This document shows positions 1 to 7,466 of a stretch of 9,120 nucleotides of DNA, piece by piece; the first letter of the stretch is position 1, and every line of letters starts with the position of its first letter. This DNA is from an uncultured Woeseiaceae bacterium (GTDB taxonomy: Bacteria; Pseudomonadota; Gammaproteobacteria; Steroidobacterales; Woeseiaceae), in the NCBI GenBank assembly GCA_945787435.1, contig CALZHX010000062.1:1-9120 (forward strand), given 5' to 3'. The position numbers were made by a program, and so were the translations under genes. The notes below the pieces were generated by a model. The model saw only the letters and a program-made list of their open reading frames with translations, was not told where the DNA came from and made no database searches.

Positions 1-1
1 C

Positions 2-2113
2 GAAGAACACGCGCGCTACGGCATCGACTTCATTGAAGCGACGCAGATCATAAAGGAAGTGCTGCCCGGCGCGTTGGTCAGCGGCGGCGTGTGCAACGTA
101 TCGTTCTCGTTCCGCGGCAACAACGTCGTGCGCGAGGCGATTCATTCGGTCTTTCTGTACCACGCCATTCGTAACGGTATGGACATGGGTATCGTCAACG
201 CGGGCCAGCTCGCAATCTACGAGGACTTACCCGAAAAGCTCAGGAACGCGGTTGAGGATGTTGTCCTCGCACGACGTGAGGACGCGACGGATCGTTTGCT
301 GGATGTCGCCGAGGACTACAAAGGCCAGGCCTCCGGTGCCAGGGCGAAAGTGCAGGACCTGTCCTGGCGCGAACTCGATGTCGACAAACGACTCGAGTAC
401 GCACTGGTAAACGGGCTCGATCAATATGTTGTCGATGACACCGAGGAAGCACGCTTGCTCGCCGAACGGCCTCTCAGTGTTATCGAAGGCCCGCTAATGG
501 CAGGCATGAATGTCGTTGGCGACCTGTTCGGTGCGGGCAAGATGTTCTTGCCGCAGGTCGTGAAATCGGCGCGCGTCATGAAAAAGGCCGTCGGGCACCT
601 CGTGCCGTATATCGAAGACGAAAAAGATGGCGGGATGAGTTCCAACGGCAAGGTCGTGCTCGCTACGGTCAAGGGCGACGAGCATGACATCGGTAAGAAC
701 ATCGTCGGTGTTGTCCTGCAGTGCAATACCTTCGAGGTCATCGACCTGGGCGTCATGGTCTCGTGCGAAAAAATTCTCGAGGCAGCGAAGCGTGAGAACG
801 CGAACATCGTCGGGCTGTCAGGTCTCATTACGCCATCGCTCGACGAAATGGTGCACGTTGCAAGCGAGATGCAACGACTCGATTTCGGATTGCCGCTGTT
901 GATCGGCGGTGCGACAACATCGCCGGCCCACACGGCAGTCAAGATCGAGCCCAACTACGAAGGTCCGGTCATCTACGTCAAAGATGCATCACGATCGGTT
1001 GGTGTAGCCCAGGCGTTGACGGAACCGGATACGCGCAAAATCCTTGTTGAGAAAACACGTGACGACAATGCGCGCCGCCGTGAGCGGCACGCGAAAAAAT
1101 CCCGGCTCGCGCCACAATTATCGATACGTGAGGCGCGTGAGCGACGGCATCAATGCAACTGGGATAACTACAAGCCGCCAGCGCCTTCATTCACCGGAAC
1201 TCGCGTCATCGAGGACATCAGTCTCGACGTACTGCGCAATTACATCGACTGGATGCCGTTCTTCAATGCATGGGAGTTTCACGGCAAATTCCCGGGCATT
1301 CTGAGCGATGTGACAGTCGGCGCGGCAGCGAGCAGCCTGTTTGCTGACGCGAGCGCGTTGCTGGACCAGGTCATTAACGAGAAATGGCTGCAGGCGAGGG
1401 CCGTGTTCGGGTTTTTCCCGGCACACAGCGAAGACGATGACCTGCTCGTCTATAGCGATGCATCACGCAAAGAACAGGTGATGCGCCTGTGTCACCTGCG
1501 CCAACAGCGTTCGAAACCCGCGGGCCAACGGCAGAATTGCCTGGCCGACTACGTGGCCCCGGTTGCGTCCGGCCTGGACGATTACGTTGGCGCTTTCGCC
1601 GTCACGGCCGGCATAGGTATCGATGAGCATGTCGAGCGATTTGAGAAGCAGCACGATGATTACAACGCGATCATGCTCAAAGCGTTGGCCGACAGGTTGG
1701 CCGAGGCCTCGGCCGAATACCTGCATGAGCGCGTACGCCGCGAGTTCTGGGGCTATGCGGCCGATGAGCAATTGTCGAATGACGACCTTATCGCTGAACA
1801 ATACAAAGGCATTCGCCCGGCGCCCGGTTACCCGGCGTGTCCCGACCACACAGAGAAAGGTCTTTTGTGGACCTTGCTCGACGTTGAGTCGAGCATTGAC
1901 CTGAAGCTGACGGACTCGTATGCGATGTACCCGACCGCTGCAGTCAGTGGATTCTATTTCTCGCATCCGGATGCGCGCTACTTCTCGGTAGGCAAGGTCG
2001 ATAGCGACCAGGTCAGGTCCTATGCCGAACGCAAAGGCATGAGCGTGGCCGAAGCCGAAAAATGGCTGGCGCCAAACCTCGGTTACGATCCATCAACGGC
2101 AAACGCAGCATAG
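2..2113 (+). CDS. metH: Cobalamin-dependent methionine synthase MetH, C-terminal part (5' truncated by window edge)
   Basis: This enzyme transfers the methyl group of 5-methyltetrahydrofolate to homocysteine through methylcobalamin, making methionine in the cytoplasm. The frame is open from base 2, so a GTG at 59 is an internal valine and not the start. About 703 residues are visible; E. coli MetH has about 1,230, so the homocysteine domain and most of the folate domain lie outside. In order I see: the end of the folate domain (GIVNAGQLAIYEDLP, near 190-235); the helical cap domain (GPLMAGMNVVGDLFGAGKMF, near 490-550); and the B12 Rossmann domain with DxHxxG (GDEHDIGKN), whose cobalt-ligating His is at 683-685, followed by GLSGLITPSLDEM and LLIGGATTS. 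The S-adenosylmethionine-dependent reactivation domain follows, with LRNYIDW near 1230 and RPAPGYPACP at 1814-1843. It ends in EKWLAPNLGYDP plus a short tail. Identification is firm; the 5' regulation is not visible. Confidence 0.97.
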   Translation, partial: EEHARYGIDFIEATQIIKEVLPGALVSGGVCNVSFSFRGNNVVREAIHSVFLYHAIRNGMDMGIVNAGQLAIYEDLPEKLRNAVEDVVLARREDATDRLLDVAEDYKGQASGARAKVQDLSWRELDVDKRLEYALVNGLDQYVVDDTEEARLLAERPLSVIEGPLMAGMNVVGDLFGAGKMFLPQVVKSARVMKKAVGHLVPYIEDEKDGGMSSNGKVVLATVKGDEHDIGKNIVGVVLQCNTFEVIDLGVMVSCEKILEAAKRENANIVGLSGLITPSLDEMVHVASEMQRLDFGLPLLIGGATTSPAHTAVKIEPNYEGPVIYVKDASRSVGVAQALTEPDTRKILVEKTRDDNARRRERHAKKSRLAPQLSIREARERRHQCNWDNYKPPAPSFTGTRVIEDISLDVLRNYIDWMPFFNAWEFHGKFPGILSDVTVGAAASSLFADASALLDQVINEKWLQARAVFGFFPAHSEDDDLLVYSDASRKEQVMRLCHLRQQRSKPAGQRQNCLADYVAPVASGLDDYVGAFAVTAGIGIDEHVERFEKQHDDYNAIMLKALADRLAEASAEYLHERVRREFWGYAADEQLSNDDLIAEQYKGIRPAPGYPACPDHTEKGLLWTLLDVESSIDLKLTDSYAMYPTAAVSGFYFSHPDARYFSVGKVDSDQVRSYAERKGMSVAEAEKWLAPNLGYDPSTANAA

Positions 2114-2117
2114 TCTG

Positions 2118-2267
2118 GTGTTAGCCACCGCCCTGTTGATTCTTGGGTTGGTGTTGTTGCTTGCCGGCCTAGTCTGTCTCAACCGAATACACAATATCGA
2201 TCGACTGAACCTCACCTGCACCGGCCTCGATCGACAGGTTTCGCGTCATCTTGTAGCGCATCAATAA
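2118..2267 (+). other. Possible 49-codon hydrophobic small ORF in the metH-tamB gap
   Basis: A GTG five bases after the metH stop opens a 49-codon frame. Its first 18 or so residues are almost entirely hydrophobic (VLATALLILGLVLLLAGL), enough for one membrane helix, followed by a basic, polar tail. The hydrophobic part covers the whole 55-base intergenic gap; the tail runs antisense through the 3' end of tamB. No Shine-Dalgarno sequence precedes the GTG, and I recognise no family. It may be an accident of T/G-rich intergenic sequence and is recorded only as a candidate. Confidence 0.15.
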
Positions 2268-5200
2268 GGTTCCCAGGCGGCTGAAGACGCCGTAAACGTA
2301 ACGCGCATGCAGGCGTGAATTGACCTGCTTGCCGGCAACAAGCGCCGTCGTTTCACCGCCGTCACCCGTTAGCGATAATTGATCGAGTCCCACCGACTGC
2401 CCTATCTGGTCGGTCAGTCGACTGGCCTGTTTCAATCCGAGCGCCACCGCGGCACCGGTTAGGTCACCGCCCTCGGCTTCTGTTGCCTGGTTAAGCGGCC
2501 GGCCGGTGACGAGGTAAGACAATGCGTCTGCGTCCGCCATCGCCGGTTCGGCAAATACCGTGGAGGTCAGGTCCTGTGCTCGTCCCCGCAGTTGGATTCC
2601 CGCAGTGACCTCACCGTCCAGCGTGTCGATCTTGCGCACCGCGTTTACGTTGACGATCGGGTTATCCAGCGGTCCCGTGAATGTCAGTTCGCCCTGGGAA
2701 ATGGTGAGTTTCTGGCCGTAGGCTTCGAAGACACCATCAACCAATGTAACGTTGCCATTGGCTCTCGGCGGCCGATCCGGCGAATACGTCATTAGCACGT
2801 TGCCCTCCAGGTCTGTGTTCAGGCCCAGTGCGCTGATATGAACTTTTTCGCCCAGCACGAGCCTGGCCTCGCCTGAAATTCGTGTTGGCTCTGCGACAGG
2901 TGTCTCTTCACCCAGTACTACGACGTCGGGAGACACTCGGACAGCCCCAACGGGCATCTCGCGCAGTTTGATGTCGGCACGCGGAACCGCAATCTCGCCA
3001 TTGATCTGCCAACCGGTCTTGTCACCTGTGATCGTGATCTCGGGAGTGGCCCACAATTTGTACTCGGGCCAGTTCATAAGCTCCGCGTTTTCGCCCGTCA
3101 CGTTGAGCGTCATCGACCGAGTGGTTTGCATCAGCTCATTGAACCGGCCCTCGAGCAGCAGGTTCCCATCCCCGGCTTTTGCAGAACCTTTCATCGTCGC
3201 GCTGCCGTGCGATGCACCCGTCACATTCAGTTCGATATTTTCAAGCGGAACATTAAGTGCAGGTACGAGCAAGCGGCCGTTTTTCCACTCGACATTGCCA
3301 CTGAACTCCGGTGTGCTGCGTCGTCCCACGGCGGATACGGATGCGACTACCTTGCCTTCAAGGCTGTCGAGCTCCGGAAAAACCGCTGACACCCAACTCC
3401 ATTCGTCGCCCCGAAATTGCAATTGGGCGGCCAGGTCCGCGTTCCCGGTGAAGTCGCTGAGCTCGAAGGTCAACTCGCCGCTTACGGCGGGCTCGATGGC
3501 CATCGATGCCTCGGCGGCGACGCCGCCATCGCGCAGCACAGCATGGAGTTGTGCCAGGGGAATGCTGACGTCTGCCGACTGATCGTTGATCGCCTCAGCA
3601 TGTAGCAAGGTATTTAACTGTTGCCAGTCGATCGTGCCGGACCATTCGCCAGCACTCATCATGACATCGACTTCCGCGTTCGCGACACCGGAAAGAGCAA
3701 AGTTTTCTGGTAGAAATTCGTTCGCGAGTTGCAGGGGCAGGCCATTGAGATCCGCGACGAGCACTAGCTCATCGTCGGCTGCGCTAAAGGTCGCGATGTG
3801 CAGCTCGCCATTCACACCAGACCATGTGTGCTCCGCGATGCTGGTCATTTGTGGCGCCACACTGAATGCAAAAGGACTAACCAGCCGCCACACGCCGGTG
3901 TTCGACTCCGTGACAGATGCGGTCCTTACAACACCGTCCATGTTATCGCCATCGCGCTGCAGGTTTCCCGCAGACATGATTCTCAGCTCGCGATAGTCCC
4001 ACGCCGTTGTGAAGTCCAGGTTTTCGGGCTCGCCGGATACGGTGACACTCACCGTGCCGAGATCGTCATCCTGGCGTTTCACGCCTGCAAGCGTTGCGGT
4101 GGCGTCCATCGCGTCAAGTGCCAGCTCGCGGCTGACAACGTCAACCTGGCGTACGAACCACTCCCCGAATGCGATGTTCCGGGCATGTATCTCGCCCGAG
4201 AAGGCAGGGTCGTCGAGGTCGCCACTAATGGTTCCTTTGCCCTGCGCCGCACCCGAGACAGGTGGCCAAAGCTCATGCAACACCGGCGCATTCAAAGTAA
4301 GGGATGCGTTGACCGTTTCCCTGGAAACGTCTCCGTTGAGTTGCAGCAGATTTGTCCCCACCGCAAGCGAACAATTTGCACAGTGCAGTTGTGCCTGCGC
4401 CCACGTTACGTCGCCACTTGCTTTCATCGGTGCGTTGTTAACGATACCGGACGCCGCCAGCCCGGTTGCGGTAACAGTTCCAAGTTCGTCGATCCTGATG
4501 TGCGCGTCTGCCTCGAGCGTACCGCTCAGCTCAGCAACAAGCTCGGCCACGTCAATGCCGCTCGCATGTACGACCACGTCAGCCGAACGGACCGGCGCCC
4601 ACGTCAGCACACCGGAAACATCGGCCGCAGCGATGGGGTGCTCCACGTGGACATCAAGCGCCGTGAGTTGAGTTGTGTCGCCGCTTGCCGTGCCGCGGAT
4701 ACGCGTTTGCGCTTCCTGCAGGTGCAGGTCGATGTCGAAATCAGCATCAAAGTCTGGCAGAACGCGGTGAAGGATCCGCACGTTAGCGGACACGTCACCG
4801 GCATATTCGCCGCTAATTGTCTGCGACACATTGAGGTCGGCGAGAGTGCCGCGCAATGTACCGTCACCCTGCAGATCTGTGTCGACGAGCTGCCATCGGA
4901 TGTCCGTCGAAGTGGGAACGTCGCCCGCGAGTGTCGTAGCAACAGCGGTTGCGGTGAAAGAGATGTCGGCGCTTGAAACGGCGAGTTTTTCTGCACGAAA
5001 TGTGTTGCCATCTACGCGGGCGTCGACGACCAGGATGTCGTGGGCACCAATAACATCGTCCTTCTCTCCCAGCTGCAGTTCGCGAATCTCTGTGCGCCCC
5101 AAAACGATGTCAACCGGCAAGGGCTGCATCGATAGCTCAAGGGGGCTCGGGGCGGGATCAGGCTCGAGCAGGGAGCGCCTCCGAACTGAGTGGGCGTCGA

Positions 5201-5504
5201 GCGACTGCAGCGCGACCTGGCCGATGCTGACTCGCGGCCAGTCGATGTCCAGTGCCAGGTCGTCAACTTCAATTTCCTGTGCGTCGTCGCGATACGTCAA
5301 GCGCTGAATATTCAGTCCCTTCCACAGCGTGCCGTCGACGTTGCCGACCAGCAGTTCGCCCGGGACAGATTCGACAATGCGATCGATAGCCCAACGCGTG
5401 CCGGATGAGGTGTTCAAGAGGACAACAACACCGGCGACCAGCAAAAGCACCAGTACTGCAAGTGAGGAGGCAATTCGAACCGAACACTTGAGGACAGGAT
5501 GCAT
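2169..5504 (-). CDS. tamB: TamB, inner-membrane-anchored subunit of the translocation and assembly module
   Basis: TamB pairs with the outer-membrane protein TamA to form an envelope-spanning complex used in inserting some outer-membrane proteins; AsmA/TamB-type proteins are also implicated in phospholipid transport. About 1,111 residues are encoded, somewhat shorter than E. coli TamB (about 1,260). An uncleaved N-terminal membrane helix (near residues 11-31, ASSLAVLVLLLVAGVVVLL) is followed by a long, repetitive, beta-rich periplasmic body. The conserved TamB (DUF490) C-terminus includes PIVNVNAVRKID, GIQLRGRAQDLT, DALSYLVTGRPL and a final beta segment ending YSVETD. I chose the ATG at 5504-5502 because it overlaps the tamA TGA as TGATG; a GTG one codon earlier is possible. 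No strong ribosome site precedes it, so translational coupling to tamA is likely. A CANC cysteine pair lies in the periplasmic body at 4371-4382. Confidence 0.95.
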   Translation of the reverse strand: MHPVLKCSVRIASSLAVLVLLLVAGVVVLLNTSSGTRWAIDRIVESVPGELLVGNVDGTLWKGLNIQRLTYRDDAQEIEVDDLALDIDWPRVSIGQVALQSLDAHSVRRRSLLEPDPAPSPLELSMQPLPVDIVLGRTEIRELQLGEKDDVIGAHDILVVDARVDGNTFRAEKLAVSSADISFTATAVATTLAGDVPTSTDIRWQLVDTDLQGDGTLRGTLADLNVSQTISGEYAGDVSANVRILHRVLPDFDADFDIDLHLQEAQTRIRGTASGDTTQLTALDVHVEHPIAAADVSGVLTWAPVRSADVVVHASGIDVAELVAELSGTLEADAHIRIDELGTVTATGLAASGIVNNAPMKASGDVTWAQAQLHCANCSLAVGTNLLQLNGDVSRETVNASLTLNAPVLHELWPPVSGAAQGKGTISGDLDDPAFSGEIHARNIAFGEWFVRQVDVVSRELALDAMDATATLAGVKRQDDDLGTVSVTVSGEPENLDFTTAWDYRELRIMSAGNLQRDGDNMDGVVRTASVTESNTGVWRLVSPFAFSVAPQMTSIAEHTWSGVNGELHIATFSAADDELVLVADLNGLPLQLANEFLPENFALSGVANAEVDVMMSAGEWSGTIDWQQLNTLLHAEAINDQSADVSIPLAQLHAVLRDGGVAAEASMAIEPAVSGELTFELSDFTGNADLAAQLQFRGDEWSWVSAVFPELDSLEGKVVASVSAVGRRSTPEFSGNVEWKNGRLLVPALNVPLENIELNVTGASHGSATMKGSAKAGDGNLLLEGRFNELMQTTRSMTLNVTGENAELMNWPEYKLWATPEITITGDKTGWQINGEIAVPRADIKLREMPVGAVRVSPDVVVLGEETPVAEPTRISGEARLVLGEKVHISALGLNTDLEGNVLMTYSPDRPPRANGNVTLVDGVFEAYGQKLTISQGELTFTGPLDNPIVNVNAVRKIDTLDGEVTAGIQLRGRAQDLTSTVFAEPAMADADALSYLVTGRPLNQATEAEGGDLTGAAVALGLKQASRLTDQIGQSVGLDQLSLTGDGGETTALVAGKQVNSRLHARYVYGVFSRLGTLLMRYKMTRNLSIEAGAGEVQSIDIVYSVETD

Positions 5505-7261
5505 CACAGATCTGGTCCGAACCCGATATGGACCCGAACGCTCTTGTCCGGATCGTCCAATGGGTGCGCGAAGTCAATGCGAATCGGGCCGATTGGCGAG
5601 TACCAGCGCAATCCCACGCCAACACCCGTGCTGAATTCTATATCGCTGTCATTAAATGCGCTGCCCGAATCGACAAATGCAGCGATCGCCCATTTGTCCC
5701 ACACCCGGTGGTCGAATTCGAGGCTTGCATCGACCAGGTGAGTGCCACCAATGACATCGCCATCGTCGTTAACCGGTCCAAGTGATTCGAATTCATAGCC
5801 CCTGATGCTTTGGTCGCCGCCCGCGAAGAAACGTACCGATGCCGGCAAGGTTGATACATCGTCTATCGCGGTCAGGCCAAGATGGGCGCGTGCGATGACA
5901 CGCGTATTGGCGCCCATCGAGCGAATCCACTTTGCAGTGGACCGCAATTGAACAAAGCTGGTGTCAGACACCAGCTTGTCACTGGCGCCCCGCAGATCGA
6001 AACTGAATCGATAACCTTTGGCGGAGCGGCCGAGTTCCCGGCCTTTTGTCGTCTCCCAACTGCTGCCAAACATGAGGAGCTGGCTATCCGTATCCTGGTC
6101 GGCCACGGTGAAGTCTTCCAGGGCGTAATCGATGTAGCGCGTTTCCAGCCAGTCTTTGCCAAGATTGCGGGTTCGCTGAACGCCAATCTTGTAGGTATCG
6201 TTCTCGCTGGTGCTGGTTTCCTGATGCTGGATACCGGCGGTAACGCTGTACCATTCTCTGCGCGGGTCATTTCTTGGCCAGCGGTATGCGGCATTCAATT
6301 CCGACCTTACTTCCGACAGAAACAGCCTGCTATCGAACTGGTGACCGCGAATATTCATGCGTCGGTTGGAATAGCCAAGTCTGCCATTGAGACCGGAATC
6401 GGTCGTGTACCCGCCGCCGATTGAGTACACGCGTCGTTTCGCTGGTGTCAGGCTCACAGTTACCGGAACGGTGTTGTCTGCCGGGTTCGCTGGCTCCGTA
6501 CTGATCGATACTGTCTCGAAGTAACTGCTGCCGTTCAACGCCTCGTACAACTCGCTGATGAGCCTTGCCGAATACGGATTGCCAGGACGGATGTCGGTGT
6601 AACCGAGCAGCAGTTCTTCGCGCAGGATGCCCGCGGTAAAACTGACAGATCCGAAGCGATACTTGGGGCCGCTGTGAAACTGCATGTCGACATCGGCCGA
6701 CCTCTTGTCACGATTAACGGTGACAGTGCTGTGCTCGAAATCCGCGTCGAAGTACCCTGCATGCATTGCGGCGCGCATGATCGAAGCTTTGAAAGCTGTG
6801 TAGCGGCCGTGGTCGAGCGTGTCCCCGGCCGCCGGACGCTCGGCGGAAACGCGCTGCAGGAACAAGTCGTCACTTGCTGCGGGGCCGTCCACCACAATAT
6901 CGACCTTTCCAAGGCGCACCGGCTCCCCCGCCTGGATGTCGAACTCTGCATGCCAGCATTCTTCGTCCCAACGCAGACTCTTCGAGATAACGGCTTCGTA
7001 GTAGCCCAGTGCCTGCAGGGCATTGCGGATGCCCTTGTCCGCGTCGCGGAACAGCCGATCCACACGCCAGCGTGCCGAGTCGCAGCGAGTTGTCGCAAGC
7101 GATAAAAATGCACGCACATTGAGCTCCTGTCGTTCGTCGAGACCGGTGAAAACCACGTCTGCCCGTGCTGCGCTGTGTATGAACGGCAGGCAGGCGATCA
7201 CCGGCAGCAGGAGTCCGGCAAAGATCGTGCTGCGAGCTGCGCGATTTGTGTGTGAATTCAT
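5504..7261 (-). CDS. tamA: TamA, Omp85-family outer-membrane subunit of the translocation and assembly module
   Basis: TamA is the outer-membrane partner of TamB: a BamA-like barrel with periplasmic POTRA domains. The 585 residues match the family length (E. coli about 577). A signal peptide spans residues 1-34, with hydrophobic core IFAGLLLPVIACLPFI and probable cleavage after ARA. Three POTRA-like domains follow at roughly 36-112, 115-198 and 201-273, for example GEPVRLGKVDIVVDGP and GPKYRFGSVSF. The barrel runs from about residue 277 (YSIGGGYTTDSG) to the end. The diagnostic loop-6 motif is FFAGGDQSIRGYEFESLGP, with IRGY at 486-489, and the protein closes with YSPIGPIRIDFAHPL and IGFGPDL, typical of TamA. 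The start is the ATG at 7261-7259; no strong Shine-Dalgarno sequence is seen. The gene is first in the tamA-tamB operon and divergent from the 50-codon ORF at 7314. Confidence 0.95.
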   Translation of the reverse strand: MNSHTNRAARSTIFAGLLLPVIACLPFIHSAARADVVFTGLDERQELNVRAFLSLATTRCDSARWRVDRLFRDADKGIRNALQALGYYEAVISKSLRWDEECWHAEFDIQAGEPVRLGKVDIVVDGPAASDDLFLQRVSAERPAAGDTLDHGRYTAFKASIMRAAMHAGYFDADFEHSTVTVNRDKRSADVDMQFHSGPKYRFGSVSFTAGILREELLLGYTDIRPGNPYSARLISELYEALNGSSYFETVSISTEPANPADNTVPVTVSLTPAKRRVYSIGGGYTTDSGLNGRLGYSNRRMNIRGHQFDSRLFLSEVRSELNAAYRWPRNDPRREWYSVTAGIQHQETSTSENDTYKIGVQRTRNLGKDWLETRYIDYALEDFTVADQDTDSQLLMFGSSWETTKGRELGRSAKGYRFSFDLRGASDKLVSDTSFVQLRSTAKWIRSMGANTRVIARAHLGLTAIDDVSTLPASVRFFAGGDQSIRGYEFESLGPVNDDGDVIGGTHLVDASLEFDHRVWDKWAIAAFVDSGSAFNDSDIEFSTGVGVGLRWYSPIGPIRIDFAHPLDDPDKSVRVHIGFGPDL

Positions 7262-7289
7262 GGCCGCTGGCGGTAAAGTCGTTCGGTCC

Positions 7290-7303
7290 TGTCAATAGTG
7301 ACA
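7290..7303. promoter_or_regulatory. Perfect inverted repeat TGTCA-N4-TGACA in the divergent intergenic region
   Basis: Two 5-base arms with a 4-base spacer sit near the centre of the 52-base gap between the divergent tamA start (7261) and the 50-codon ORF start (7314). A short perfect dyad between divergent genes is a plausible operator for a dimeric regulator, but an inverted repeat this short can arise by chance. On the minus strand the sequence also contains TTGACA (7295-7290), which could be a -35 hexamer for tamA, but I see no good -10 at 16-18 bases downstream. No regulator is encoded in the window. Confidence 0.22.
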
Positions 7304-7313
7304 CCGTTACGAT

Positions 7314-7466
7314 ATGGAAACGATAAGTAAGATCTGGAACTTCCCGTCTTTCAGGATCGGCGACTATGTCGAGGTTGACACAAATATGGGAGTCGTTGAC
7401 CATATCAGTACTCGATCGACGCGAATTCATCGCACGGACGGAGTCCACCTCATCCGGGTCTCGTGA
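7314..7466 (+). CDS. 50-aa ORF resembling an isolated MscS-channel beta-domain (microprotein, leader or remnant)
   Basis: A 50-codon frame opens with ATG at 7314 and stops with TGA at 7464-7466. Its central stretch, PSFRIGDYVEVD, then MGVVDHIS, RSTRI and DGVHLIRV, follows the beta-domain pattern of small-conductance mechanosensitive channels: FxIGDyVEV, GxVxxI, RsTrIrt, DGxxxxxPN. The protein stops just before the PN that normally follows. The pore helices (TM1-TM3) are absent, with a stop codon at 7299-7301 just upstream in frame, and the C-terminal alpha/beta domain is also absent, so it cannot form a channel alone. G+C is about 50% by hand count, lower than adjacent genes, and ATA and AGG codons occur. 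There is no Shine-Dalgarno sequence before the ATG. Its stop overlaps the next start as TGATG, suggesting translational coupling. Family resemblance is fairly secure; whether it is a working protein, a leader or a gene relic is open. Confidence 0.5.
   Translation: METISKIWNFPSFRIGDYVEVDTNMGVVDHISTRSTRIHRTDGVHLIRVS

Noticed and set aside
59..61. GTG as a start for the metH ORF
   Set aside because: The frame is open to the window edge and the upstream residues (YGIDFIEATQIIKEVLPG) continue the MetH folate domain.
2114..2168. A terminator between convergent metH and tamB
   Set aside because: Only a 4-base-pair hairpin (GGTG-TTAGC-CACC, 2117-2129) is present and no T-run follows it.
3798..4976. 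A 392-codon ORF on the plus strand
   Set aside because: It lies wholly antisense within tamB, whose protein is clearly recognisable; the translation is rich in Arg, Cys and His with no domain, typical of a shadow frame in G+C-rich DNA.
7336..7342. GGAACTT, identical to a sigma-E -35 element
   Set aside because: No TCTGA-like -10 follows at 16-17 bases, and the bases encode Trp-Asn-Phe of the MscS-like ORF.
7375..7380. TTGACA as a -35 for the propeller gene
   Set aside because: No TATAAT-like hexamer lies 16-18 bases downstream; the nearest candidate (CATATC) is about 20 bases away. The bases encode Val-Asp-Thr.
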